A DNA stretch of 58,340 nucleotides from Clostridium sp. CAG:138 (lineage in GTDB: Bacteria > Bacillota > Clostridia > Christensenellales > CAG-138): NCBI GenBank assembly GCA_000435055.1, contig FR879713.1:1-58340 (forward strand), in the 5' to 3' direction. Position numbers and translations under genes: made by a program. Below the pieces are notes generated by a model. It searched no databases. It was not told the origin of the DNA and was given only the letters and a program-made list of their open reading frames with translations. This document shows positions 44,252 through 52,588 of this stretch, one piece after another (positions within the stretch are counted from its first letter, which is position 1; each line of letters opens with the position of its first letter).

Positions 44252-45145
44252 ATGAAGATCAGAACGGATTTTGTGACCAATTCATCGAGCTCGAGCTTTA
44301 CCGTTACCGTAAGGATCGTGGATAAGCGCGGTAATGAGGTCAGCTTTCACGCGGACCCTTATGAGTTTTGTAACGATGGAACCGAAGTCAGCGAGTGCGC
44401 CTTTACGAAAGATCTTGCCGGCCTTTTAAATGCAAATGAAGAGGAACGCAGAAACGGTCATCCTCTTAAGATCGATAACGTTGAAAAACTGGCAAGGGCT
44501 ATTATGCACGCCGTATTTATTCCTTTTGATGAAGAAGAGGACGAAGATTATGAATGGGGCACTGAATGGTCTCCTTGCGATGAGGATTCCGAACCGGAGC
44601 AATTCGATGAGGCTTGGGACGATGAGGAGAATGAGGAAGATGAGGACGAGGAAGAATGGGGCGATGAGAGCGAAGACGAAGCTTGCCCGCCGGGAAGCAT
44701 ACTGGCGTCGATCGAGGCCAAGAAGCAAAAATTTATAGAGCTTGCAGCTTCGCGCATTTCCTTCGTCGGCGATATTGCAAAGATCACCGTTGACCGTGAG
44801 TATTACGCATGGGGCGAGTATGCAGATCTGATCGCCGACAGCGATGAGGAGCTGTGCCGGATGGCAGAGATTGTGAACACGACCTCCGGCGATGAGCAGG
44901 AGAAGGCGCTTGAAGAAATGCTTGCTTATATCCGCACGCCTTCATCCGAGCGTCAGGGAGAGAGCTTCGGCTGCGAATTTTCCGAAATACGGTACGCTTG
45001 GAACGGCGGAAAGGCGGATCTGCTTGCACTGGCAAAGCGCCTGTGCAGCGACTATGGACCGGATGCTTGCGAGGGTATAGAGCATAGCGAGATCGACCTT
45101 GAAAACGGAACAGCGGATTCATATGCGGAGTTCGTCCTCTGCTGA
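44252..45145 (+). CDS. SSSSSF-leader protein, likely radical SAM partner/substrate
   Basis: This 297-residue protein begins MKIRTDFVTNSSSSSF, a motif I recall from unannotated clostridial proteins but cannot tie to a named family. Then come a beta-rich part, a strongly acidic block (about 93-145: EEEDEDYEWG ... DDEENEEDEDEEEWGDESEDEA), a CPPG turn and a helical C-terminal region. The radical SAM gene starts one base after its stop, so translation is coupled. The arrangement suggests that the Ser-run or acidic protein is modified by the enzyme; this is inference. A good AGGGAGG precedes the ATG. Confidence 0.7.
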   Translation: MKIRTDFVTNSSSSSFTVTVRIVDKRGNEVSFHADPYEFCNDGTEVSECAFTKDLAGLLNANEEERRNGHPLKIDNVEKLARAIMHAVFIPFDEEEDEDYEWGTEWSPCDEDSEPEQFDEAWDDEENEEDEDEEEWGDESEDEACPPGSILASIEAKKQKFIELAASRISFVGDIAKITVDREYYAWGEYADLIADSDEELCRMAEIVNTTSGDEQEKALEEMLAYIRTPSSERQGESFGCEFSEIRYAWNGGKADLLALAKRLCSDYGPDACEGIEHSEIDLENGTADSYAEFVLC

Positions 45146-45146
45146 A

Positions 45147-46229
45147 ATGCGCTACATTATCAACGACAAAAAATACAGCTTCCGCTCGGCGTTCGACACG
45201 GAGACCGGCGTGTACGTCCGCACGGGCGTACTCGATGAAAACGGGCATGACACGGGCATAGACCCCTTCATGGCGTCTTTCCCGCACCTTATCGACGTGG
45301 GCGTGATGGGGAACTGCATCCACGGCAAGACCGGGCTGTGCGCGAAGGCGGGCATCGGCTGCTACCAGAGCGGCCTTTTAGTCGAGCAGCCGAACATGAC
45401 CGTCGAAAACTTCCGATGGATCGCCGAGCAGTGCCGCGGCCGCTGCAATCAGCTTGCCCTTGGCGGCAGGGGAGACCCCGATCAGCACGAGCATTTCGAG
45501 GAGCTCCTCGCGATCAGCCGGGAGAATATCCTTGTGCCCAACTTCACCACCTCCGGCTACGGCATGACGGCGGAGCTTGCGGCGATCTGCAAAAAATACT
45601 GCGGCGCCGTCGCCGTGAGCTGGTATCGGAGCGAGTACACCCTTAAAGCGATCCGGCTGCTGCTCGAAGCGGGCGTGAAGACGAACATCCACTACGTCCT
45701 CGGCAAAAACAGCATCGACGAGGCGATCGAAAGGCTCAAGAACAACGATTTCCCGAAGGGCATAAACGCCGTGATTTTCCTGCTGCATAAGCCCGCAGGT
45801 CAGGGCACGAAGCAGAACATGCTCGATTTTGCGGACCCGCGCGTTGCGGAGTTTTTCGGCGAGATCGACGCGCGCCATCCGTTTAAGGTCGGCATGGATT
45901 CCTGCAACGTCCCTGGCGCGATCAATTTCTGCAAAAACGTGCTGCCGGAATCACTCGATACCTGCGAGGGCGGGCGCTACAGCTGCTACATCGGAGCGGA
46001 TATGGTGATGGTGCCCTGCTCGTTCGATCAGCAGAAGCGCTATGAGGTGCAGCTCGGCGACGGTGTTTCCATCGAGGACGCCTGGAACAGCGCACCGTTC
46101 GAGGCGTTCCGCGATAGGATGCGCGGCGCCTGCCCGGGCTGCGAAAAGCGCGCGCTATGCATGGGAGGCTGCCCGCTGATGCCGGAGATAGTCTTCTGCG
46201 GGAGCGAAAAGAGACTGATAAAACAATAA
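45147..46229 (+). CDS. Radical SAM/SPASM enzyme with widened cysteine motif
   Basis: The 360-residue product has a radical SAM barrel: NCIHGKTGLC then AKAGIGCYQSG, giving cysteines spaced CX7CX6C instead of the usual CX3CX2C (about residues 53-68), the LALGGRGDPDQHEHFEEL segment, NFTTSGYGMT and a SPASM-type C-terminal cysteine set (CYIGADMVMVPCSFD, CPGCEKRALCMGGCP). SPASM enzymes typically modify peptides or proteins. ATG 45147 is chosen because it begins one base after the upstream stop; the reading frame continues upstream without a start or ribosome site. Confidence 0.85.
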   Translation: MRYIINDKKYSFRSAFDTETGVYVRTGVLDENGHDTGIDPFMASFPHLIDVGVMGNCIHGKTGLCAKAGIGCYQSGLLVEQPNMTVENFRWIAEQCRGRCNQLALGGRGDPDQHEHFEELLAISRENILVPNFTTSGYGMTAELAAICKKYCGAVAVSWYRSEYTLKAIRLLLEAGVKTNIHYVLGKNSIDEAIERLKNNDFPKGINAVIFLLHKPAGQGTKQNMLDFADPRVAEFFGEIDARHPFKVGMDSCNVPGAINFCKNVLPESLDTCEGGRYSCYIGADMVMVPCSFDQQKRYEVQLGDGVSIEDAWNSAPFEAFRDRMRGACPGCEKRALCMGGCPLMPEIVFCGSEKRLIKQ

Positions 46230-46236
46230 TACTTAC

Positions 46237-46268
46237 AAAGCCCCGGGGGATTTCCCGGGGCTTTAACT
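46237..46268. terminator. Bidirectional terminator
   Basis: AAAGCCCCGGG and CCCGGGGCTTT form a perfect 11-bp stem with T runs on both strands, between the convergent radical SAM and Rad50-like genes. Near-identical hairpins occur at 51834 and 52543. Confidence 0.88.
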
Positions 46269-46283
46269 ATATCAGTATTTGCA

Positions 46284-48659
46284 TCAGAGATCTATCCTCT
46301 TCCCGCCGAGCATTTCGGAGTACTCATCGCGGCAGGTGAGGAATATGACCTGGTGCCGTTTCGCGCACTCCTTTATTATCTCGCAGGAGCGCTCAGCGCG
46401 CGTTTTATCCATATCGGTCAACGGGTCATCGAGCACCATAATACCTCCGCCATCCGGGAAAAGATGATCGAGCACGGCAAGGCGGAAAGCGAGCGAGACG
46501 GTCTCCTTCGTGCCCTCCGAGAGCTTGCCGTGATCCATCACACGGTCGCGGCTGTAAATATTCATGCCGAGCTTTGAAGGATCGGGGAAAACCGACGCTA
46601 TGCTGCCGCCCGAAATGATGTTAAGGTATCCGGAAAGACTCTCGGCTATATCGCGCATGGGCTCGTTCCTGACGCCCTTTTTCTGCTCTTCGAATACGCG
46701 CTTGATATTGAGCCAGTGATCGAGCAGGCGCTTCTTCTCATCGAAGTCACGCCGGGCCGTTTCAAGCTCGTCTGCGGGATCGCCCTCGGTATTCTCTATC
46801 AGGGTATAAAGCCTGCTTTCGGCGGCAGTCTTGTCCTTAAGCGCATTCTCACGCTCGCCTCGCCGGAACTCCATTGCGTTCTTCAGATAGGCAAGCTTGG
46901 ATTCGGGATCCTTGATTTCCTTTAATTCATCGGGGATATCCGCGCTTTCCTCGGCTGCCCTTCTTGCCTTTTCAAGCTCCGCCGCGGTATCGAAGGCCTT
47001 TGCCTTCAGCTCGGAAATGCTGCCGTATTCCTTCGTATAGCCGTCAAGCCTGGTCTCCCTCTCGGTTATGAAGCGTGAGACGTCGTCTTTCCCGCAGAGG
47101 GAAACTATGTCCTTTTCGATCTCATCCGCCCCGCGAACGGGAACATCGTCTGATTCTGCGCTCCGGATCTCCGCGAACGTGTTCTTTCCGAGGATCGCGG
47201 AAAGGCGTATGCGTGCGGTATCGGCATTCGATCTCGCGGTATTGACTCGGCTCCTCAATGCGTCCATTTCCTCTATGCTGCTTACGGAGTATTTCCCGTA
47301 TGCTGCATTGAGGCTGTCGCGCTCCTTGGTAATATCGGCTTCGATACTGACTGTATCGACGTCCGCGGGAGCAAGACGCATCTCCATCACTCCAGGGACG
47401 GTCACGTTCACAGCCTCGGTGATAGTGACTTCATCGCCGGAAAGGTCCAATAGCTCGCCGGTCCGCAGCGAGCGTACTTCAACGGTATTCCCTCCAAACA
47501 TGCGGATCACAGCCGAGACGTTCATACCGCAGAGCTTGCTTTCAAGCGCGGCGATACGCTTTTCCGATGCGCGAACAGCACTGAGCTCCGCCGGATCCGG
47601 ACAGAGTGTAGAATTGATAACGGTCTCCGCATCGGAGATTTCGGCGTTTATCATCACAGCTTTGTCGTATTTATCCTTAAGTTCTCGGCGTTCCTTTTCA
47701 TCCTTCAGAGCACGCGCCTTTATAAGCTCTGCTTCGAGCTGAGGCCATTCGTTTATGACGAGGTTGAATTTGTCAAGATCGCTTTCGAGGCGGGAAACCG
47801 CTTTCTTTCGCTCGCTCATCAGCGTGAGCCGGCTTGCGAATTCGTTAAGATCGTTGTATTCCTTCTCGGCCTTTCGCGCTGCCTCGTCATTCCTTGAAAA
47901 CGCCTCGGCGGTCCTGTCAGCCTCTCGTTCAAGGCGGTCCCTCTCGGCAATGACCGCTTTCGCGTCTTCAAGCGCATAATACGCCTCGTGAAGCTTGCCG
48001 AGCTCCTTTGCCCAGCGGCCGCCAAGCTTCTTTACCGGCACGCCTCTTTCAAGGTCCCAATGCTTACCAGAAAGCTCGGAGATCTTTTTATCAATGGCTT
48101 CCTCTATCGCGTCGGTCGTTACGCCGCCCGTTTCAAGGAAAGCGAGGGAAGCGGCATTCAGAATATCCTGCTTTGCGTCAAGCTCGTCAGGCGAATCGAG
48201 GAGCGTTTTAAGCGCGTCGTCAGTGCCGCGCTGAGGGGAGAGCAGCAGCTCCTTATAAACGCCCTCGCCGTATTTCAAGGCCTCTTTCAGAGCCTCGTTC
48301 ACGGAATCCTGATCTTTTATTATCCCATCCTCGGTCGAGAGCGAGCAGCGAGGATCTGCGCCCCACTCCTTTGAAACGGTATAGCTCCTGCCGTCAGATT
48401 CAAAACGCAGCTTTCCGTCAACCGAGTCGCCTGCGAGTGAAACCCCGCGCTTCGCGGAGGGGAAATACTTTTCGATAAAGTCCTTGTTCGAACGCTTGTC
48501 AAGCTTGACGTTCTGAAAGAGGGTTCGTGATATAAGCCCCACGAGCGTGCTTTTGCCGCTTTCATTCGCGCCGACCACAACGTTCACGCCGTCGCCGAAT
48601 TCCACGCTCCTGTCGCGTATACCGGCAAACTGATCGCATGAGATACTCTTCAGCTTCAT
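46284..48659 (-). CDS. Rad50/SbcC-like ATPase
   Basis: This 791-residue protein has the SMC/Rad50 layout: N-terminal Walker A in VVGANESGKSTLVGL (about 31-45), a long coiled-coil middle (about 190-680), and the C-terminal signature LSEGTKETVSLAFRL, Walker B GIMVLDDPLTDMDKTR and a late H-loop (QVIFLTC). It is shorter than full SbcC (about 1000) and has no obvious CXXC zinc hook. It starts immediately at the stop of the Mre11-like gene (TAAATG). Such pairs process DNA ends and hairpins; here the SIR2 gene upstream suggests a defence role. Confidence 0.9.
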   Translation of the reverse strand: MKLKSISCDQFAGIRDRSVEFGDGVNVVVGANESGKSTLVGLISRTLFQNVKLDKRSNKDFIEKYFPSAKRGVSLAGDSVDGKLRFESDGRSYTVSKEWGADPRCSLSTEDGIIKDQDSVNEALKEALKYGEGVYKELLLSPQRGTDDALKTLLDSPDELDAKQDILNAASLAFLETGGVTTDAIEEAIDKKISELSGKHWDLERGVPVKKLGGRWAKELGKLHEAYYALEDAKAVIAERDRLEREADRTAEAFSRNDEAARKAEKEYNDLNEFASRLTLMSERKKAVSRLESDLDKFNLVINEWPQLEAELIKARALKDEKERRELKDKYDKAVMINAEISDAETVINSTLCPDPAELSAVRASEKRIAALESKLCGMNVSAVIRMFGGNTVEVRSLRTGELLDLSGDEVTITEAVNVTVPGVMEMRLAPADVDTVSIEADITKERDSLNAAYGKYSVSSIEEMDALRSRVNTARSNADTARIRLSAILGKNTFAEIRSAESDDVPVRGADEIEKDIVSLCGKDDVSRFITERETRLDGYTKEYGSISELKAKAFDTAAELEKARRAAEESADIPDELKEIKDPESKLAYLKNAMEFRRGERENALKDKTAAESRLYTLIENTEGDPADELETARRDFDEKKRLLDHWLNIKRVFEEQKKGVRNEPMRDIAESLSGYLNIISGGSIASVFPDPSKLGMNIYSRDRVMDHGKLSEGTKETVSLAFRLAVLDHLFPDGGGIMVLDDPLTDMDKTRAERSCEIIKECAKRHQVIFLTCRDEYSEMLGGKRIDL

Positions 48660-49784
48660 TTATTTGCCCTCCTTCAGCGATTTTAACAGCTCGTATGTAA
48701 GCTGCGCCTCCTTCGGCTCACCGAGGAGCGCCTTCAAAAGCATGGCCGGGAACGAAGTCTCGGGAAATTCTGCGTCTATCAGCTCCTCTGAAATGAGCTT
48801 TGAAACCGCGCTGATGCTGTACGTGCCCTCGGTAAAACGGGAAAGCAGCCTTTCAACATCTGCCGGCAGAGCCTCGTATTCTTCCGCGGTCACGGCTCCC
48901 TCAAGTATTAGATCGACTGCGCTGCCCTCGGGCAGCCCGGCGAGCTCGCGCTCGATCTGCTCGATCGCTTCGCCCGCGCGAAGGGATATGCTCTTCCTGT
49001 AAAAACGTATATTGCCCGAAACGAATCGCTTTGCGCATACAGTTCGGTCTTCTTTAATTCCCACGATGAAGCAAAGCCCTTCTGTATTGCAGTTAACGTC
49101 TGTCTGAGCGTGTGTCCCCGCGTTCAGTATCCTGTCGGTTGGTGCGAGATCGTCGGTAAGCGACTTCGGAAACGGAACGTGCGTATGCCCGATGAGCCAC
49201 ACGTCCATTGGTATAGCTTCGAGCTCCTCCCTTTTCATAAGGAAGTATGCGCCCTCGTTATCTATAGTCTCGCCGGCAACGGCTCCATGGGCGATACCGA
49301 TGCGGTATCCCGGTTCGGAGGCGACGTCCGCTTCCTTTATCCAGCCGAGGTTGTTTTCGCCCGGCGCGGAATGCAGGCTCGTGCAGTGGGCGGGGAACAG
49401 CGTCGCCTCGTACTCGCCGGCATTGACGCGGTAGGGGCGATACTCCGTCAGCAGCATGATATTGTCGTACTGCTTTATGGCCTCGGTGAAATACTGCCAG
49501 ACCTTCGCTTCGGGATCGTAAAAGTCGTGATTCCCGGGCAGGACCGCTGCCGTTCCCCTGAACCTGGCAAGCGTTTCCACAATGCTTACAACGTCCTTTT
49601 TCGGTACGCGGGTGTTCTCGAACAGGTCGCCGGTAATTACGAAGAGCTCGCAGCCCTCGCGATTTGCCGCATCGACCATCGCGGGGAAAGCCTCCATACG
49701 CTTCGCAGCAAGCGCCTGAGCCTTCTCGTGGCTGGCGTATTTAAGGCCTATGTGGTTATCGCCTGTAACAAAGATTTTAAGCAT
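48660..49784 (-). CDS. Mre11/SbcD-like metallophosphoesterase
   Basis: This 374-residue protein carries the metallophosphoesterase motifs in order: TGDNHIG (about 7-13), ITGDLFEN (about 49-56), LPGNHDFYD (about 82-90), IAHGAV (about 163-168) and LIGHTHVPF (about 197-205). The C-terminal 120 residues form a cap that would bind the Rad50-like partner. The final codon touches the ATG of the partner. A CGGAGT ribosome site precedes the start, which lies 36 bases after the SIR2 gene. Predicted activity is Mn-dependent DNA nuclease. Confidence 0.9.
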   Translation of the reverse strand: MLKIFVTGDNHIGLKYASHEKAQALAAKRMEAFPAMVDAANREGCELFVITGDLFENTRVPKKDVVSIVETLARFRGTAAVLPGNHDFYDPEAKVWQYFTEAIKQYDNIMLLTEYRPYRVNAGEYEATLFPAHCTSLHSAPGENNLGWIKEADVASEPGYRIGIAHGAVAGETIDNEGAYFLMKREELEAIPMDVWLIGHTHVPFPKSLTDDLAPTDRILNAGTHAQTDVNCNTEGLCFIVGIKEDRTVCAKRFVSGNIRFYRKSISLRAGEAIEQIERELAGLPEGSAVDLILEGAVTAEEYEALPADVERLLSRFTEGTYSISAVSKLISEELIDAEFPETSFPAMLLKALLGEPKEAQLTYELLKSLKEGK

Positions 49785-49820
49785 ATAGACTCCGTTTTCA
49801 TCGGGCAGTTGGCCCTCGTT

Positions 49821-50723
49821 TTATAACTCTGTTTTGATCTTTTCCAAAGCCTTACGGTAAAACTCCAGATAACCGTCCGCTTCGATGCTCACCTTCTTCA
49901 GCCCATAAGCGTTAAGAAGGAGCTCCTGTTCCCGCGCGGTCTCTTTACTGTAATAACAGATCTTGCTGTTTGGGGAATTGCGCTTTTTGCAGCATGCGAG
50001 CCACCAGACGTCAAACTCTGCGGGGTCGAGACCAAAGCCGAGCATATATACGTCACCGAGCATGAAGTAGTCGATCCAACTCAAAGGCTTGTATTCTTCG
50101 GAAGTAGTTTCCGCTGTTTTGTATCGGCTCATCATCTTTCCCACGTAGCTCTGGATCTGCGATACGAGCTTTCCATAGTAATAATGGCCGATGATGATCG
50201 AGCTCGGTTTATACGCAATACCGTGGATATGCCAAACGTATTTGTCGGCTCCCGCATAAGGAAGCTTTGTGAATCGGTGCAGCATAAGGTCGTTGCTTCT
50301 GCTGATCTTATCTACGGAATAGAACGTGCTGAACCTGCTTGTTCCGCGGGAATAACGCGGCTCCATGGTTTTTTCAAGCTCGTATGTGTAGTTGGTAGTA
50401 ATGATCTGATCGAAAGGAAGGGCAAGCACTTCGCCAAGAAACGATCTGTGCTCATCACACAGTTCCGCAGAAAGGAGCGTTTCTGCCATGCTGCTCATAT
50501 TGCTGTTTATGTGATCGCCCGTTGCGGCTACTATCTGCAGAGTAGCGGGAAGCTTATCAAATACAGCCTTATCATATTCTATGCCGCTTTCAGACGCATA
50601 CCCGGAAATGATATCGGACCATTTTGTGCCGTTCCAACAGAGGTTGATACCGTTCCCGAGGAAAAGCACTTTTGGACGGTTCCCGGGAGTTATCCCGGGC
50701 AGAGGCGTGTTCATATTGGGCAT
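49821..50723 (-). CDS. SIR2-like NADase-type protein
   Basis: This 300-residue protein has a SIR2-like fold of the defence type: VLFLGNGINLCWNG (about 19-32), QIITTNYTYELEKTM with the Asn expected at the NAD site (about 105-119), VWHIHGIAYKPSSIIIGHYYY with the catalytic His (about 167-187) and YMLGFGLDPAEFDVWWL. SIR2 domains in systems such as Thoeris and SIR2-HerA deplete NAD when phage infection is sensed. It begins the operon with the Mre11- and Rad50-like genes. The start follows AAGGAGC. Confidence 0.88.
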   Translation of the reverse strand: MPNMNTPLPGITPGNRPKVLFLGNGINLCWNGTKWSDIISGYASESGIEYDKAVFDKLPATLQIVAATGDHINSNMSSMAETLLSAELCDEHRSFLGEVLALPFDQIITTNYTYELEKTMEPRYSRGTSRFSTFYSVDKISRSNDLMLHRFTKLPYAGADKYVWHIHGIAYKPSSIIIGHYYYGKLVSQIQSYVGKMMSRYKTAETTSEEYKPLSWIDYFMLGDVYMLGFGLDPAEFDVWWLACCKKRNSPNSKICYYSKETAREQELLLNAYGLKKVSIEADGYLEFYRKALEKIKTEL

Positions 50724-50825
50724 ATGAAGCTCCTTATATATTAGATCATAAGGGAATTATAGCATGAAACCGGGCGCTTGTCAATGATTGCAGGAAAATA
50801 GGCGGAAGCTCCCCGGAAGAATAAT

Positions 50826-50970
50826 CCTTCCTGTCGCAAAAATGCGCCTGCGGAGGCGGGTTTTTATCGGAAACGGGCTTGATATATATGTACTATTATG
50901 ATACAATGTTTTGTGCCCGGGAAACCGGACAACTACACAGTCCGCGAACAGCGGCAGGGAGGAAACCGTT
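50826..50970 (+). promoter_or_regulatory. Promoter/leader cassette, copy B
   Basis: CGCAAAAATGCG dyad (50835-50846), CGCCT-GCGG-AGGCG hairpin with T run, TTGATA (50879-50884), 17-bp spacer, TACAAT (50902-50907), GTGCCCGGGAAACCGGAC, then AGCGGCAGGGAGGAAACC before the ATG at 50971. It aligns with copy A from the dyad to the ribosome site although the upstream neighbour is a divergent gene. Confidence 0.75.
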
Positions 50971-51798
50971 ATGAAGACCGGTACGGAATATTTCACCAAC
51001 TTATCGGACGGAGAAAGCTTTGTTATTATTTCATACTCAGGGAAAACCGTTGACGACTGGATCAAGGCTCATCCCGGGGAGACGGCCGGGCAGGGATCGT
51101 TCGCGCTGCTGCTGTCGCACAGGATCCTTGAAAGCCGGGACTCCTATTATGATCTCTTCGATGATGATCTCTTCGATGATCCGTACTCCGCATTCACGGG
51201 AGGTTTTGTAAACAGCTGCATAAGGTTTTTGGATGGCACCTATGACGCGCAGCTGATCGACTTTTTGAAGAAGAACAAAAAACAGATCGAGGCCGAATCA
51301 AACGGCGAGATCATCGCGGGGTGCTATGACCACGCAGAGTCCATGCTGAATGTTGAAATGATACGGCTTTCTGGCGGGAAGGAACGCCGCGCGGATTTCG
51401 GAGATGCAAGCATAGAACCCGAAACTTACGAGACCGTCGACATAGACTTCGATGACTATGACTGCGACTCATCGGAAAAAGTCAGAAATATTCTGTCAAA
51501 GCTCGCCCCCTGCTGGGCGGTGACCTTCTCCGCATCGGGAAAGCTCCGCAAATATGCGAGCATCGAAGAGCTGGAACACTACATCGAGTGCACCGGCGGC
51601 AGCTTCCAGTCCGCGGTCAGCACCGATACGGATTATCTCATAACAAACGATACCAATCCGGCGTCAAAGAAGGTCGCAAAGGCAAACGGGCTTGGCATTA
51701 AGATCATAACGGAAGAGCAGTTCATTGATCGGTTTGGCGGAGTGACGGTCGAACCCATGGATGACGAAGATGATTTTGATGAAGAAGATTATTATTAA
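50971..51798 (+). CDS. BRCT-domain protein with decayed SSSSSF-type leader
   Basis: The 275-residue product starts MKTGTEYFTNLSDGESF, which aligns with the MKIRTDFVTNSSSSSF start of the 44252 protein but with the Ser run lost. The middle is acidic and unrecognised. Residues about 188-262 are a BRCT domain (WAVTFSASGKLRKYASIEELEHYIECTGGSFQSAVSTDTDYLITND ... KANGLGIKIITEEQFIDRFG), as at the C-terminus of bacterial DNA ligase; BRCT binds DNA ends or phosphopeptides. The tail MDDEDDFDEEDYY is very acidic. The ATG follows AGGGAGG. Confidence 0.8.
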   Translation: MKTGTEYFTNLSDGESFVIISYSGKTVDDWIKAHPGETAGQGSFALLLSHRILESRDSYYDLFDDDLFDDPYSAFTGGFVNSCIRFLDGTYDAQLIDFLKKNKKQIEAESNGEIIAGCYDHAESMLNVEMIRLSGGKERRADFGDASIEPETYETVDIDFDDYDCDSSEKVRNILSKLAPCWAVTFSASGKLRKYASIEELEHYIECTGGSFQSAVSTDTDYLITNDTNPASKKVAKANGLGIKIITEEQFIDRFGGVTVEPMDDEDDFDEEDYY

Positions 51799-51833
51799 GC
51801 CGGCATGCTGACATCTGTAATGATCCGAACGGC

Positions 51834-51866
51834 AAAGCCCCGGGGCATCCCCGGGGCTTTCGTTTT
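51834..51866 (+). terminator. Terminator after the BRCT gene
   Basis: AAAGCCCCGGGG and CCCCGGGGCTTT form a perfect 12-bp stem followed by CGTTTT. It is nearly identical to the hairpins at 46237 and 52543. Confidence 0.85.
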
Positions 51867-51875
51867 GCCTACCCT

Positions 51876-52014
51876 TCTGCTGTCGCAAAAATGCACCTCC
51901 AGAGGCAGGGATTTTGAAAAAACGTGCTTGATATATATATATATGCTACAATGGTGTCAAGCACGGGAAACCGGGCAAATACACATCTCGCAAAAATGCG
52001 AAAAGGAGGACAGC
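51876..52014 (+). promoter_or_regulatory. Promoter/leader cassette, copy C, with TA repeat in the spacer
   Basis: Dyad variant CGCAAAAATGCA (51884-51895), TTGATA (51928-51933), an uninterrupted TA run, TACAAT (51947-51952), GCACGGGAAACCGGGC and a second exact CGCAAAAATGCG (51989-52000) just before AAAAGGAGG. The -35/-10 spacing is only 13 bp, against 17 in A and B. Confidence 0.75.
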
Positions 52015-52458
52015 ATGGCTAATTGGTGTCAAGCTATTTTCGACGTCAGGGGGAAAAAGAACGCCTGCTATTCGTTTGTTTGGGGCGTGGTTTGGATGGA
52101 TGAACCCTGGATCAGCGAAAGGGGAACGGATGACGATTGCCGGTTGATCGTTTCCGGCGATGTTCCCTGGGATCCATTTTCACGCAATGACAGTAAATGG
52201 AACGGAGAAGTGCCCGTTCCGATCCCGGATGACCTTAACGCGGCGATCGGGAAAGCGATAGATCAATATCAGGGATACGATTATGAAAGCAGCACAGCGA
52301 TGTTCCAGGTCGACGTGCGGTTTAATTATTGTGACCCTGAATTTGTGGAGGGGAGTTATCCTGATGGGTATGGTGAGAACTATTTCCACTATTCCAACGG
52401 AAAAAGGCTCTCGACGAGAGATGAAAAGTGCCCCAAGGAACTGCTGATCCACATTTAG
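52015..52458 (+). CDS. Small protein starting MANWC, ending at an internal amber codon
   Basis: The 147-residue product begins MANWCQAIFDVRGKKNACYSFVWGV. MANWC starts are typical of YubB/DUF1281-type ferredoxin-like proteins, so a distant relation is possible but unproven. It has a Trp/Asp/Tyr-rich body. The stop is TAG (52456-52458); the same frame then continues for 15 codons, reading TDDEDFEDEEDGEEY before TAA (52504-52506). That acidic tail resembles the end of the BRCT neighbour, so the TAG probably interrupts a longer protein. The ATG follows AGGAGG at 7 bases. Confidence 0.7.
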   Translation: MANWCQAIFDVRGKKNACYSFVWGVVWMDEPWISERGTDDDCRLIVSGDVPWDPFSRNDSKWNGEVPVPIPDDLNAAIGKAIDQYQGYDYESSTAMFQVDVRFNYCDPEFVEGSYPDGYGENYFHYSNGKRLSTRDEKCPKELLIHI

Positions 52459-52542
52459 ACCGACGACGAAGACTTCGAAGACGAAGAGGACGGCGAAGAG
52501 TATTAAGCGATCACACCGAAAGCAATAAACATCCGAACGGCT

Positions 52543-52569
52543 AAGCCCCGGGGCATTTCCCGGGGCTTT
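52543..52569 (+). terminator. Terminator after the MANWC gene
   Basis: AAGCCCCGGG and CCCGGGGCTT form a 10-bp stem with T residues following; it lies after the TAA that would end the amber-read-through form. Confidence 0.8.
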
Positions 52570-52588
52570 CGCTTTGCCCGAGTGCCGT

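Noticed and set aside
52456..52458. Pyrrolysine or programmed amber decoding
   Set aside because: No Pyl genes or suppressor tRNA are in the window; read-through is kept only as one possibility in the findings.
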